A stretch of DNA of 64,000 nucleotides, from positions 3,804,207 to 3,868,206 of the forward strand of contig CALNVZ010003426.1 in NCBI GenBank assembly GCA_940671915.1, read 5' to 3'. This DNA is from Paracentrotus lividus. Lineage: Eukaryota > Echinodermata > Echinoidea > Camarodonta > Echinidae. The notes below the pieces were generated by a model. The model had not been told where the DNA came from. It made no database searches and saw nothing but the letters and a program-made list of their open reading frames with translations. The position numbers were made by a program, and so were the translations under genes. This document shows, in pieces, positions 30,961 through 40,440 of the stretch. Position 1 is the first letter of the stretch, and every line of letters begins with the position of its first letter.

Positions 30961-32804
30961 AGGAGGATGATGAATGCTACCGATGCGGTCGTAGAGGTCA
31001 TTATGCCAGAGATTGTCGGGATGGAGGAGACTATGACAGGGGCGGGAGACGAGGGTATGGAGGAGGAAGAGGAAGAGGAGGAGGAAGAAGTAAATAACTA
31101 GTCCTTATGATTTTTATCCCCTTGGTGTACGAGCAGATAACCAAATTCTTTGATTGTCTAACATACCACTTCGGTTAAACAATTCAATTTATTTCATTTA
31201 AACCCATTTGGTCTACTATTAAATTGGTCTAATTGCTGTTTGGCCCAATTATTACTCACGAGGGGTAATTGTCTAATTAGTCTAAAGTAAATGGACTAAA
31301 TGACAATTAGACTGATTACAGTACCGCCCTAAAGTTAATGTTACCTGTTTATACACTCAGATAAACCTTACACACAAAGCGAATGGAAGATTTGAGGGAG
31401 TGTGTAAAAAGGTAACATTAACTTTAGGGGGGTACTGTAGATCATAGACATACTTGTACATGAAAACGGATCAAGGACTATGTGTCATAGGACCAGATGA
31501 ATGACTAATTGATGGAAGATCAAGTGATATTTCACCGTCCTTATTCCAAACTCATTAATCTGAACATGAAATTTCATACACATGTAACTGGAGGTTCAAA
31601 TTAAAAGTGAAATACAGTGTTTAGGATTTGTTTATCTGTCAGTGAACATTTGTAAAAATGATCAGAAGGTCTGATTCTCTGAAAAGTTTATTGGGTATTT
31701 TAATTTGTAAATTAAATAATATCTATCAAACGTTCGTATAGTATTCATTATGGGTTGTACATGAATATTCAGATTTTAATATTAAAATAATCTTTTCAAA
31801 GATTTTGTACCAATCCAAATAATTATGATATTAATTTTCCTTGTTGTTTTCTTTTCTTTCCTCTCTTTGTCTTTTGATTACAGCATATGGTTATTCAAGG
31901 TGAGTTTCAAAAATTTATTCAGAAAATTAAAACTTATTAATTACAAATTCAGGCAATGACACTTCTCCCAACAAAATATTATTAAAGTAAATGTCAAAAT
32001 TTTATTTTTTAGTTATTATCAATCAAATGTGTTTTTTTTTTTTTTCACCAATAGCTATATACATGTAAGCTGTACAATTCGTGGGGGTTGTATTTTCACA
32101 AATTTCGTGAGGAAGGACTCCCCTTAATATACGCCTATTTACATTGATGAAAAGATCAATTATCCACTTGCAAATTTCCTTAGTACTGTAGGTCCAAAAT
32201 AGTGAAATGTTTTGGAGATGAAATATATAGCTCACACAGTAGTATATCAGCAAAGTTTGGAAAAAGATCATTCTTACAAGAATCCATTGATAGGCCATTT
32301 CAATGAATTTCCACCCTAAACTGTGTGGATATATTAAGGCGCACTAGCCTGTACATGATGTGCATAACTTTGGTTACCAGGCTTTTTCATATTCATATTA
32401 TTTTTATCTTACATGTAGTTATTCAAGTGGAAATATTGAAGCTACTTATAAATATACTCCTTTATATTTACTAGAACTTCAGCCCTAGTATTTCTATTTA
32501 CATAACAATGATGCAAATAACCTACATCTTAATATGGAAAAGCCATCAATGTTACTGTGCTATTCAATAAAAAAAAAACATTTATTTTTATTCTATCTCA
32601 ATCTTTTTCTCTTCTCCCAGACGCTATAGCCGTAGCAGAAGCCGAGACCGTCACAGGAGTCGCAGCCGAAGCCGCGATCGTTCAAGGAGACATTCCCGAT
32701 CACGTTCCCGAAGTCCACGACGATCAAACGGACACGAGAAAGAACACAAATCTCGCAGCTATTCCAGAAGTCCGGGCCAGAATGGGCGTGGCAGGTCGCC
32801 GTAG
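14379..32804 (+). CDS. SR splicing factor: RRM, CCHC zinc knuckle, RS domain
   Basis: This encodes a nuclear pre-mRNA splicing regulator. Exons are 14379-14487, 19273-19284, 19961-20001, 30284-30367 (duplicate at 26096-26179), 30963-31089, 31884-31899 and 32621-32804; they sum to 573 nt, 190 residues plus stop, in phase throughout. The RRM (about 4-76) has RNP2 LFIGRL and RNP1 AYAFVDY and ends VVEWARGPKR, like the first RRM of the SRSF4/5/6 group. A CX2CX4HX4C knuckle follows (Cys87, Cys90, His95, Cys100), then a Gly/Arg-rich linker and an RS domain (about 130-190) with runs such as YSRSRSRDRHRSRSRSRDR. Domain order is that of SRSF7/9G8, but the RRM type differs, so no symbol is given. Two microexons and stop codons in retained introns suggest several isoforms. 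An AATAAA is at 33984. Confidence 0.93.
14963..15046. repeat. Dispersed repeat, copy 2 (first copy at 862)
   Basis: Matches 862-938 in the same orientation, including GTGACTGAATGAAGCGCTG. It lies in intron 1 of the SR gene. The class is unknown. Confidence 0.6.
15860..16948. mobile_element. Non-autonomous hAT-like element
   Basis: The ends CAGGGCTGCCAAC and GTTGGCAGCCCTG are exact 13-bp inverted repeats, and the CAGGG start is typical of hAT transposons. Next to the right end is GTGAGACTCACGCAGATTGC, and GGAGTGAGATACTGCG follows the left end. TGTATTG and GGTATTG flank the two ends and may be a diverged target duplication. The 1.09 kb interior has no transposase frame. It lies in intron 1 of the SR gene. 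Confidence 0.75.
17579..19166. mobile_element. Inverted-repeat element family C with repeated GTCACGCGAGTCAC
   Basis: The termini CAGCCATTCC and GGAATGGCTG are inverted and bounded by AGAA on each side. Inside, GTCACGCGAGTCAC or a close variant occurs at about 17934, 18102, 18141, 18753, 18775, 18962 and 19140. Variants of the form GTAACTCGACAC and CGAGTTACACC lie near the left end. No coding frame was found. It ends about 110 bp before the 12-nt microexon of the SR gene. Confidence 0.65.
19273..19284 (+). CDS. SR gene exon 2, a 12-nt microexon
   Basis: The bases GTTCTGGCATGG lie between an acceptor preceded by a long CT tract (CATCCACAG) and a GTAAGC donor. Joined in phase they give Gly-Ser-Gly-Met-Ala in the loop between beta2 and beta3 of the RRM. 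Skipping leaves the frame intact and makes the protein four residues shorter. Confidence 0.85.
19961..20001 (+). CDS. SR gene exon 3
   Basis: It encodes YAFVDYVDKRDAE, containing RNP1. The acceptor is TTCTTTGCAG and the donor GTAGGT. It ends in phase 0. Confidence 0.93.
20002..22263. other. SR gene intron 3, proximal part without identifiable features
   Basis: AT-rich intron sequence. Short open frames are not conserved-looking and lack splice context. No RNA gene or inverted-repeat element was recognised. Confidence 0.5.
22264..23018. mobile_element. Inverted-repeat element family A, copy 2
   Basis: Nearly identical, in the same orientation, to 7025-7767. The ends GGTCATATTTAAAC and GTCTGAATATGACC are slightly diverged. 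All four internal motif sites are kept (about 22277, 22446, 22634, 22657), each as [CT]GTGAGTGACACGAC. It lies in intron 3 of the SR gene. Confidence 0.8.
23020..23103. repeat. Two-copy tandem repeat, ~42 bp unit
   Basis: The unit ATTTAGAGTTT followed by AATAGCACCTTTAATAT and CAAATTAT occurs twice in a row directly after the family A element. Confidence 0.7.
23718..24542. mobile_element. TTAA-flanked piggyBac-like MITE with C/G tracts (gap inside left end)
   Basis: TTAA precedes CCCTA at 23714-23717, and TAGGG precedes TTAA at 24543-24546. The visible part of the left terminal repeat (CCCTA, N gap, ATCAGGCCGG) pairs with CCGGCCTGATTAGGG on the right. Both sides carry a long homopolymer next to a GGTTGAATCAACC palindrome. 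Internal text includes ACAATAAAATACATAAG. The element is non-coding. Its right half recurs at 28726 as part of the larger duplication. Confidence 0.8.
23723..23747. other. Assembly gap of 25 N
   Basis: A run of 25 undetermined bases lies inside the left terminal repeat of the piggyBac-like element and at the edge of the duplicated block. Confidence 0.99.
23796..27845. repeat. Large direct duplication, copy A (noisy copy)
   Basis: This block matches 27846 to about 31690 in order, with single-base indels mainly in homopolymers. From about 26.6 to 27.8 kb the copy becomes much noisier: the zinc-knuckle exon present in copy B at 30963 has no intact counterpart, although ATGGAGGAGGAAGAGG and CCCCTTGGTGTACGAGCA survive. 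The pattern resembles uncorrected long-read sequence more than a biological duplication. Confidence 0.8.
26096..26179 (+). CDS. SR gene exon 4, upstream copy in the duplicated block
   Basis: These 84 bases match 30284-30367 with the same splice sites, encoding DAIKHENGKEVHGQCIVVEW followed by ARGPKRGF. Because the exon is 28 codons in phase 0-0, an automatic gene model that uses both copies would double this RRM segment without breaking the frame. It is probably an assembly duplicate. Confidence 0.6.
28532..28688. repeat. Poly-C tract of ~155 bp inside the duplicated MITE
   Basis: An almost pure C run with occasional T, A or G. The equivalent tract in copy A (24480-24504) is only ~25 bases. 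Pro- and Gly-only open frames here are artefacts. The MITE right end follows at 28726, with TTAA at 28727-28730. Confidence 0.9.
30284..30367 (+). CDS. SR gene exon 4, preferred copy
   Basis: It encodes the C-terminal alpha2-beta4 part of the RRM, ending VVEWARGPKRGF. It lies directly upstream of the intact zinc-knuckle exon 5, which is why this copy is preferred over 26096-26179. Confidence 0.9.
30963..31089 (+). CDS. SR gene exon 5, CCHC zinc knuckle and Gly/Arg linker
   Basis: It encodes EDDECYRCGRRGHYARDCRD and then a Gly-Arg-rich stretch. The acceptor follows a (CT)n tract. The donor is the weak GTAAAT, which itself contains TAA; if not used, translation stops after Arg-Ser-Lys, giving a 126-residue protein without RS domain. 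Confidence 0.9.
31884..31899 (+). CDS. SR gene exon 6, a 16-nt microexon
   Basis: The bases CATATGGTTATTCAAG lie between TTTTGATTACAG and GTGAGT. They encode Thr-Tyr-Gly-Tyr-Ser-Arg across the junctions. The length is not a multiple of three, so skipping changes the frame of exon 7. Confidence 0.85.
32621..32804 (+). CDS. SR gene exon 7, RS domain and stop
   Basis: It encodes about 60 residues rich in Arg-Ser repeats ending GQNGRGRSP and TAG. The acceptor is CTTTTTCTCTTCTCCCAG. The frame one base over is also open, to a TGA at 32836-32838. Confidence 0.93.
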
Positions 32805-33440
32805 TAACACGGTCCACAACATTGGTAGATGTAGCTGAGAAAATGTATATTTCATCTCCCTTTCCTAGCTGTTTCTAGGATATTCCCCTTCGTGTTTTTG
32901 ACCACACAGTGTATTTTTCACCCTCATTTGTAATTTTCGTCCATTTCATGAAAATAGAAATAACATCTAAGCAGCTTACATTACCATAGTTATTAGTATT
33001 AGCTAAAGCAATATTGATATGTTTTTGTGGTATATTCGGTGTTCTGAAAGTGAAATGCACATTTTCAGAATTTCAAATTGTACCTTATAGATCGACCTCC
33101 CCCTCTTATTTGCCAATTTAAAAGTTATGTGCATATTTTAGATTTTGTAGATGAGAGGATTAAAAAGTATTGTTTCATAAAACTTTATCCTCATTCACTT
33201 CTTGCTTCCTTAGATTGCTCAGAATTATGAAAATATTAGGATTTCAGATAAACTGTGATCAGTACTGTGCATTTTGTAAATCTAGGAAATTGATTAAACC
33301 CAAGTGGGTTTCTTTTTTTTTTTTCTTTTTTTTTTTTTGGGGGGGGGTGTTCTTGGTTAAAAACCAATCTATGATTGTCTACAGTTCATGTCGTTACTTT
33401 GAAAAAACTTGAAAAATGTGCTTCATTATAACATCTAGAT

Positions 33441-33890
33441 TAAAGGAGACCAATACCCAATAAAATAATCGCTTTATGAGAAAGAGCACAATGAGAGGAG
33501 CAATTTAAAAAATGTTTTCATCAAAATCGGTTTTAAAATATGAGAGTTATGGAAGTTTGAAAAGTATTGTTGTACTTTACTTCCTTCTGAGCTCAACATA
33601 TATTCCACACCACAAATGTTGAGCTCAGAACAAGGTAAGGCATATTTTGAAAGATAATGGGGAAAATTTGAAAACATGTGTACAAAACAAATGGAGAGTT
33701 GTCCATAAAATTGGCTCTTTGAAGCAATATTGCCAATTTGAGGATCCCGTAGAAAAAAACAATGAGACTTTTCAAACTTCAATAACTCTTATTTTAAAAC
33801 CAATTTTGATGTAAACTTTTTCTAAATGGCTCCTCTCATTGTGCTCTTTCATATAAAAGTGATTATTTCCTTGGGTATTGGTTCCATTTA
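33441..33890. mobile_element. Foldback element in the SR gene 3' flank
   Basis: The left arm starts TAAAGGAGACCAATACCC and the right arm ends GGGTATTGGTTCCATTTA. The arms stay complementary for over 100 bases each (for example AAAGAGCACAATGAGAGGAG and CTCCTCTCATTGTGCTCTTT). The centre holds a smaller hairpin with GAGCTCAACAT and TGTTGAGCTC. It is non-coding and could form a strong stem in RNA. Confidence 0.8.
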
Positions 33891-33983
33891 TATTTGGTAA
33901 ATAAGGTTCTATGGATTATGTTAAGCATTTGTGAGCCCTTGTTTAAATTTTAGAATATAGGGGCTTACATGTATTTTTATTGA

Positions 33984-33989
33984 AATAAA
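33984..33989 (+). promoter_or_regulatory. Candidate polyadenylation signal of the SR gene
   Basis: An AATAAA about 1.18 kb after the stop codon is the first clear signal that follows a U-rich stretch. Using it would put the foldback element 33441-33890 inside the 3' UTR. Other signals cannot be excluded. Confidence 0.4.
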
Positions 33990-34733
33990 GGAAAGAAGAT
34001 GTGCTGCTTTCTTGTATTCATTGAAAAGAAGTATTATGATAATGTAAACTTATTAACGTGTTGAAGTTACTTGTTAAAATTATTGAAACAATAGATTTGT
34101 TAATGGCAAATAGAATACATTTTTGTGGTTGCCTTGCTTACAACTTATAATATAAGCAAATTGCATCACAATAATCACTTCTTTTTTTCTTCTTCAAAGA
34201 ACAGATCCCGACTGAATGTGGTCAAAACAAAAATGGGTAGATAATAAGTCTAGGCGATATGGTAAAATCTCTATTTGGGGTACTATTTTTTGTACGAACA
34301 ATTCAAATAATACATTTAGTATCTTGTATTATTCTAAGAGACTAACGTAACAGGTTTACTACAGAGCAAGTTTACAAACAAATGCTTGCTGTTATGATGG
34401 AAGGGATAGACGTCAAAGGATTGTTCATGTTGATAAATTGATGCTTACATAATGTATTGTTCAAATAATACTCTTACTGTCCATTATCAAAATTGAAATC
34501 AAATTTGCAGCTTACACTAAAATGCTGCAAATAATTTTTTTCTTTTCTTTTCAACTAACTTATCTAATTCTATTGTAGCACTAAACAGAATTGCCTTTTT
34601 AATAGATATGTTGCTTTCGTTTACTATTTGTTTTGCCAAACTTGTACTCGCAAGAATAATTCCAGTACTTGTTGCTCTTAAATATTAATAAGAAGTATGT
34701 GAGAAATCATTTAGAATGATGCATTTATAAATA

Positions 34734-35502
34734 TGGGCAGTTCCAAGCAAAACAGGACATGGAGCTGAAATTTTAATGTGCCGCTGTGCCTTTGAAAATG
34801 CAAATTAGGATCTGAAATTACCACAAAGGCTTCTTTACAATACAACCAATCATTTAAGTTTAAAAAAAATTTGCGATTCAGTATTCTTGCGCTGAATAAT
34901 TGATCAAACCCAAATTTGCACGTATGGGACTATGGGGCTTTAAATGCCTCTAATTCTTATATCTCGTCACTTTTTGCCAATTTTTGGGGCTTAATGTAAT
35001 TGTCATGGTCTACTCCAACAAAATTTGGTATTAATATTTCTTTATAATGCATTTCTCCTCACGAAAAAGACCGGGAAACCAGATGTCACTCCGTAATCGT
35101 CACTCCGTAACAGGACAAGTGTCCATGTTTTAAGTCATAATTAACAAAATATTCAACCATTTTTTTTATGCAAGGTGGCATATTATACCTAGAATAACAT
35201 AGAATCCAATCAATAACTAAAAATTGTGATAGCCATTTAAATTTCACAGAGTTTAAGCAAAATGTTTTCTGCTCAAATATGCATGTCCATTTTGCGTCAC
35301 TCCGTAACCATGATTATGAATATTCATATCTCATTAATTAAGAGGATCACTATAAAAAAAATTATCATTTTGAAAAGAGGGTACCATCAGCTTTTGTCAT
35401 GAACCATTTCTTTGTACATAAAGATTAAAGTATGGATGATAAATTTGTTTGAATGCTGAAATGTTGCTTCTGAATGTCACTCCATTACCTTGGAACTGCC
35501 CA
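34734..35502. mobile_element. Inverted-repeat element family B with repeated GTCACTCCGTAAC
   Basis: The ends TGGGCAGTTCCAAG and CTTGGAACTGCCCA are exact inverted repeats bounded by TA on both sides, as in mariner-like elements. GTCACTCCGTAA[CT] occurs at 35085, 35099 and 35296, with a variant at 35476. The left part is homologous, in reverse, to the right part of family A. No coding frame was found. Confidence 0.75.
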
Positions 35503-35504
35503 TA

Positions 35505-36690
35505 TGTTTAGTTTTATTTGTTACTTTGTGATGAAACTGTGTGACGTTTGCATAATTGGGGCTTTGAAATTGACAATTTTCAGGAAAATTGATAGAGACA
35601 AAAAATTGAATTCACACCTGACATGCTATTTGATACCTTACTGTCCCCATATGTTTAAATTGGTGTTGTCTTTTTGGGGGCTGTTCACAAGAGTCCCAAG
35701 TGTATTCTTGTGGAATAACATATCTTCATGTCAGGAAAAAAAACATGAGAATTTACATAATTTGCTGTTGAGAAGGGTTTAGAGGAATTCATGTAGAAAA
35801 ATTTGTGGTTTTTCTTCTTCTTTGTCGTCTTCTTTTTGTAAATAGATATGTATACTCAGATTTTTGAAGTACGTTGTATTATTGCCAAATGAGAGGAGTG
35901 TAAATATTCGAAAGGTTTTCCTTTTATTTTTTGTATGACTGATTCGTTGAATAGTAGTGACTTTAGGTATAATGTTAGAAACCATTAAGTAAACCTCTTG
36001 TAGCTTCTGAACTAAACAATACTTTGTGTGCAACATGGATGTTATTTTTGGTATTGGATTATATACTCAAAACGCAATGTATTTCTTGCGAGTATAGATG
36101 TAGTCACACTTTTCCAGGGAAACATGATGTAAATGTTTCAAATTAAAATTTGTTCAGCTAATGCTTTGATCATAATTGCAAACCTTTGGGTCAGACAGGA
36201 GTCACCTGAAATTTTGAAGCTAATCGGTCGCTCAGAGGGACTCATAATTGATAAAACATGGGGAAATCACCTTATCTCGGATGAAATAATAACATGCCAG
36301 AGGGGTGTTACGTAATCTTTAGCGATAACGAGTCTCGTCAGGAGAGAAAATTAATCCTTTATGGCTAGACTATCTAACCAGGATTCCGAAGTAAATCTGA
36401 CCTATTTGAAATGGAGCATTATACAAGTCCTCTTTTTGAATTTATACAATAAGACCTGTTGAGAGTCTGTAAACTAAGGATTGAGGGATCGAGAACTCGA
36501 CATTATGGACTGACTGAATTCGGTCAACTTCGTCATGTTCGTACTGTAAGAATGTTAATCCCCAGTAGCCCGACCCAATGTCAATGGAGCTCGAGAAAAA
36601 TGTGCATTCCCCACGATCTCCAACTTTCAATCCCCTTTAAAAGCTGAGATATTGATGACTGGATATGTATTACCATTTACCAAAGCGTAC
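35505..36690. other. Intergenic stretch without supported genes
   Basis: AT-rich sequence with a few short open frames of 60-100 codons that have no recognisable domain, splice context or composition bias. None is called. Confidence 0.45.
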
Positions 36691-36850
36691 CTGAGTGGTG
36701 TTTCACCAAATCGTTTGAAATTACGAACGACTTTAAGAACGATTGGTGATCAGTTCTCCTGCTAAATGATTGAGAATGTGATTAGTATAGCACCCAAGAA
36801 CATGTTCCAGTCATTCATAAAGTCATTTGTAACTTAACGAACAACATGGT
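36691..36850. mobile_element. Possible small palindromic MITE
   Basis: GGTGTTTCACCAAATCGTTTG and ACGAACGACTTTAAGAACGA on the left are loosely mirrored by CATTCATAAAGTCATTTGTAA and CTTAACGAAC on the right. The ends are not sharply defined. Confidence 0.35.
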
Positions 36851-37017
36851 CATATGCCTCCTAGGGTATACTGAAGTTAAAAATGCAGTCTGTGGAGGGA
36901 AAATACTCAAGATATTTCCGGGCGAGTGCATGTTTTCACTTATTGTGTGAAATTTGATGCGTAGGTAATGAATTTTTCAGGGTGTCCTCTTGACACATTA
37001 TCACATGAACATTTAGA

Positions 37018-37040
37018 GCCCCCCCCCCCCCCCCCCCCCC
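37018..37040. repeat. Poly-C tract
   Basis: About 22 consecutive C residues. No gene is associated with it. Confidence 0.9.
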
Positions 37041-37712
37041 ACTGCTCAGAATTTTGCAAGCTTCCACTAAGTTACTCTGTCCCTTTGAAATTGACCAATC
37101 ATTTCATTGTACAAAGATCAGCGAGCATTTTGGTAATATTTTTGTTTATATGTACTAGTTTATATTCTTCTTTTTTTACCTTTTATATAGACATTGTGTA
37201 GTGTAGTATACTTAAATGAAATGAGACAGGCTTCATGTTTTATTTTTACCTTGTTTTATTTTTGCAAGAAATATTCCAGATTCCTAATGAAATTAAATAT
37301 AGGGCAGAATTTGATTGTCTAATCACCTTTTGTGTAGAGAGAATATTGAGTTACATTGAACCTGATCAACATATTTAAAAAAAAAAAAACACCCCAGGCT
37401 ATCTGATAAAATATTTCATTCGCAATGTCTACTTTGATATTCTATTTCTGTCAAAAGATTATCCAAATCTCATTTTTATTTTAATTTTTTTCGGTGTAAA
37501 TGGCAGTTTGGTAATAATTTCCACTAATTTAACTTTTCGAAATAATAAACCTTTTTTTTTTTGGGGGGGGGGGGACAATCATGGAGTTTGAATATTTGTC
37601 AATGATATCTTTTTTTTTTCTTGAAAAATCTTGCCATTGTCGAAACAAAAATGTGGCAACAGAAAATGAATTCCTTCCCCCAAAACAAACAAATGAAGTT
37701 GAGGGGCCTATG

Positions 37713-37780
37713 TATTATTATTATTATTTATTCGGCAAAGAAAATTACAAAGAACAATACATTTCAGTATAAACAATACA
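37713..37780 (-). mobile_element. Possible 3' end of a non-LTR retroelement (minus strand)
   Basis: On the minus strand the sequence reads through TTTGCCGAATAAATAATAAT into further AAT repeats, resembling the simple-repeat tail of LINE or SINE elements. No reverse transcriptase frame is attached, so the call rests on the tail alone. Confidence 0.3.
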
Positions 37781-37799
37781 AAATAAGAAATGTCAACCA

Positions 37800-38950
37800 T
37801 TGGAACGCCAGGGACAGATAAAGTTAACTAAATTATTGTGGCATATAGCCTCGTAGTCGTATCCCAATTTCAATGATTGATTTACTATATATCTTTTCTT
37901 TTACAATGCATCTTTTTACTGCACTAGTATTTTGGTTCTTGAATTGAACATATGTATAAAACACTATATTCCTTGTTCATTGCTACAATACATGAAATAC
38001 AACTTGATTTCCTATGTTGCTATTTAACTTGAAATATATATGGGTTTCAGATTTTATAACAAGCAGTTTACAAAAAGTAGATCGTTTTGTATCTATACTA
38101 CTAGTAGACTACTAGAATTCAAACTGGTATATAAATCTGAAGTTTTACCATCTAAAGTGTTGCCTTGCATCTTCAATAATGTAATTCTAAAAATACGCTG
38201 TATGGAATTTGTTTATGGTGGTTTACCTTGCTACATGTAACTTCCTTTATTGCAGTTTGGTATTATAAAAAAAAAGGAATTAAAAATAGAAGCAAATAAT
38301 AGGATATCAAATGATTTTAATGCTAGTAAAAGATATATGAAACATGAAGATGGTATAGACATATTTATAGAGATCATTTTAAGAATCATAGATATTATAA
38401 AACATGCACATGTATTATCTATGCATGAACATACAAGTAAGAAATGTAAAGTAATGACTAGTACATTTTGGGTAATCTTCTTTCAGACTAATCTTATTGT
38501 TACCATTAAGTGACTTCTATGTTATACAACAACAAAAAATCCAATTTACATATTGATCATGTATATTGGTAGTTTGGTTCAATAGATTTTAGCCCTGTTT
38601 TGTTGGAGCATAATTAGATGTGGCCCATTTGAATATGATATTCATAAACACCTAGTTAGCAATACCTTCTGTTATCATCTAGTATACAAAACAGCTCTAA
38701 TATAGAACATAGAAGTTCTAATGTAGAACATAGAAGCACACTTTAATTTCACGATATATTGTTACTGTTGTGTAAAGAATAATTATGGATATGTATCATA
38801 CAGTTCTATTTTTTATTACTCTTTTGGGCAGCCATATTGTGCTGAAGTTGATATAATAGTGTTTGTTCCTTTTTGTGGAAGTAAAATGGTATTAAAATCT
38901 GCTTTGACAGAGTACTTTAGTTCTTTGCTTGTAAGGACGTTTCCTGTTTT
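37800..38950. other. Gene-free AT-rich stretch
   Basis: Several short open frames rich in Ile, Lys and Asn follow from base composition. No conserved motif or splice structure was recognised. Confidence 0.45.
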
Positions 38951-39084
38951 CAGTGGCGGATCCAGGATTTGAAAAAGGGGGGCGCTGGCGAAATTTTCTG
39001 ATATTAACATGTACAGTCAATGAGCGGTTTTGAAATTATAGGGGCGCGCGTCGGCTGCAGCATCCCCGCGTGGATCCGCCACTG
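38951..39084. mobile_element. Small MITE with CAGTGG...CCACTG ends, copy 2
   Basis: The ends CAGTGGCGGATCC and GGATCCGCCACTG are exact inverted repeats. GTTTTC lies next to both ends as a possible part of an 8-bp duplication. The interior matches 6439-6591. Confidence 0.78.
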
Positions 39085-39223
39085 GTTTTCATATATATTT
39101 AGAGTGGCCCAAGAATGTGAATTAAAAACTGATGAAACGGGATATGATCGTAACATACATAATCAAAGTATTGTATTAATCGGAGTGTGCATTTCAAATA
39201 TGAACCAGACAGATGTGAAAGAG

Positions 39224-40383
39224 AGAGTTTAGCATCAAGAGAAAGCACTAGAGAGAGAGAGAAGAAGAAGAAATAGAGGAGAGAGAGAGATAAGAAAGAA
39301 ATAGAGGAGAGAGAGATAGAAAGAAATAGAGGAGAGAGAGATAGAAAGAAATAGAGGAGAGAGAGAGAAAGATACAGAAGAGAGAGAGAGAGAAAGATAC
39401 AGAGGAGAGAGATAGTAAGATACAGAGGAGAGAGATAGAAAGATACAGAGGAGAGAGATAGAAAGATACAGNNNNNNNNNNNNNNNNNNNAGAGAGAGAG
39501 AAAGATACAGAGGAGAGAGATAGTAAGATACAGAGGAGAGAGATAGAAAGATACAGAGGAGAGAGATAGAAAGATACAGAGGAGAGAGAGAGAAAGATAC
39601 AGAAGAGAGAGATAGAAAGAAATAGAGGAAAGAGAGATAGAAAGATAGAGGAGAGTCAGCGAGAAAAAATAAAGGAGAGAGGGGAAAAGAAACAGGAGAG
39701 AGAGAGAAAGATACAGAAGAGAGAGATAGAAAGATACAGAGGAGAGAGATAGAAAGATACAGAGGAGAGAGATAGAAAGATACAGAAGAGAGAGATAGAA
39801 AGAAAAATGAGAGGAGAGAGAGAGAGATAGAAAGAAATAGAGGAGAGAGAGAGATAGAAAGAAATAGAGGAGAGAGAGATAGAAAGAAATAGAGGAGAGA
39901 GAGAGATAGAAAGAAATAGAGGAGAGAGAGAGATAGAAAGAAATAGAGGAGAGAGAGAGATAGAAAGAGGAGATAGAAAGAAATAGAGGAGACGACGAAG
40001 ATACGAAAGAAATAAGGACGAGAGAGAGATAAAAAAAGAGGGAAGACGAGAGATAACGAAAAGGAGAATTACGAGATAGAGGAGAGTCGGAGAGAAAAAT
40101 AAAGGAGAGAGAGATAGAAAGAAATATAGGAGAGAGAGAAAGAAATAGAGGAGAGTCAGCGAGAAAAAATAAAGGAGAGAGGGGAAAAGAAACAGGAGAG
40201 AGAGAGAAAGATACAGAGGAGAGAGAGAGAAAGAAATAGAGGAGAGAGAGAGATAGAAAGAAATAGAGGAGAGAGAGAAAGAAATAGAGGAGAGAGAGAG
40301 AAAGATATAGAGGAGAGAGATAGAAAGATACAGAGGAGAGAGATAGAAAGATACAGAGGAGAGAGAGATAGAAAGAAATAGAG

Positions 40384-40419
<36 letters not shown>

Positions 40420-40440
40420 AAGAGAGGGATAGCGAGAGAT
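39224..40440. repeat. GA-rich minisatellite, 1.2 kb, with a gap
   Basis: Interleaved units such as ATAGAAAGATACAGAGGAGA and ATAGAAAGAAATAGAGGAGA are repeated many times and end in pure (GA)n. A 19-N gap is at 39472-39490. Long Ser/Leu/Tyr open frames on the minus strand come only from the repeat. Confidence 0.95.

Larger units (their letters stand above)
27846..31690. repeat. Large direct duplication, copy B (clean copy)
   Basis: It begins abruptly within the MITE sequence (CCCCCCTCGACATTTTCCGCG, compare 23796) and runs to about AAGGTCTGATT at 31680. It contains intact exons 4 and 5 of the SR gene. Confidence 0.8.

Noticed and set aside
32557-32838. Separate gene for the Ala/Glu-rich frame over the RS exon
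   Set aside because: There is no independent promoter or start in context. It is better explained as the alternative frame of SR exon 7.
36442-36647. Overlapping 62-codon frames on both strands
   Set aside because: No domain, splice context or repeat support; chance frames cannot be excluded.
39099-40421. 440-codon minus-strand frame of Ser/Leu/Tyr/Phe
   Set aside because: It comes from the GA minisatellite and spans an N gap; composition alone explains the lack of stops.
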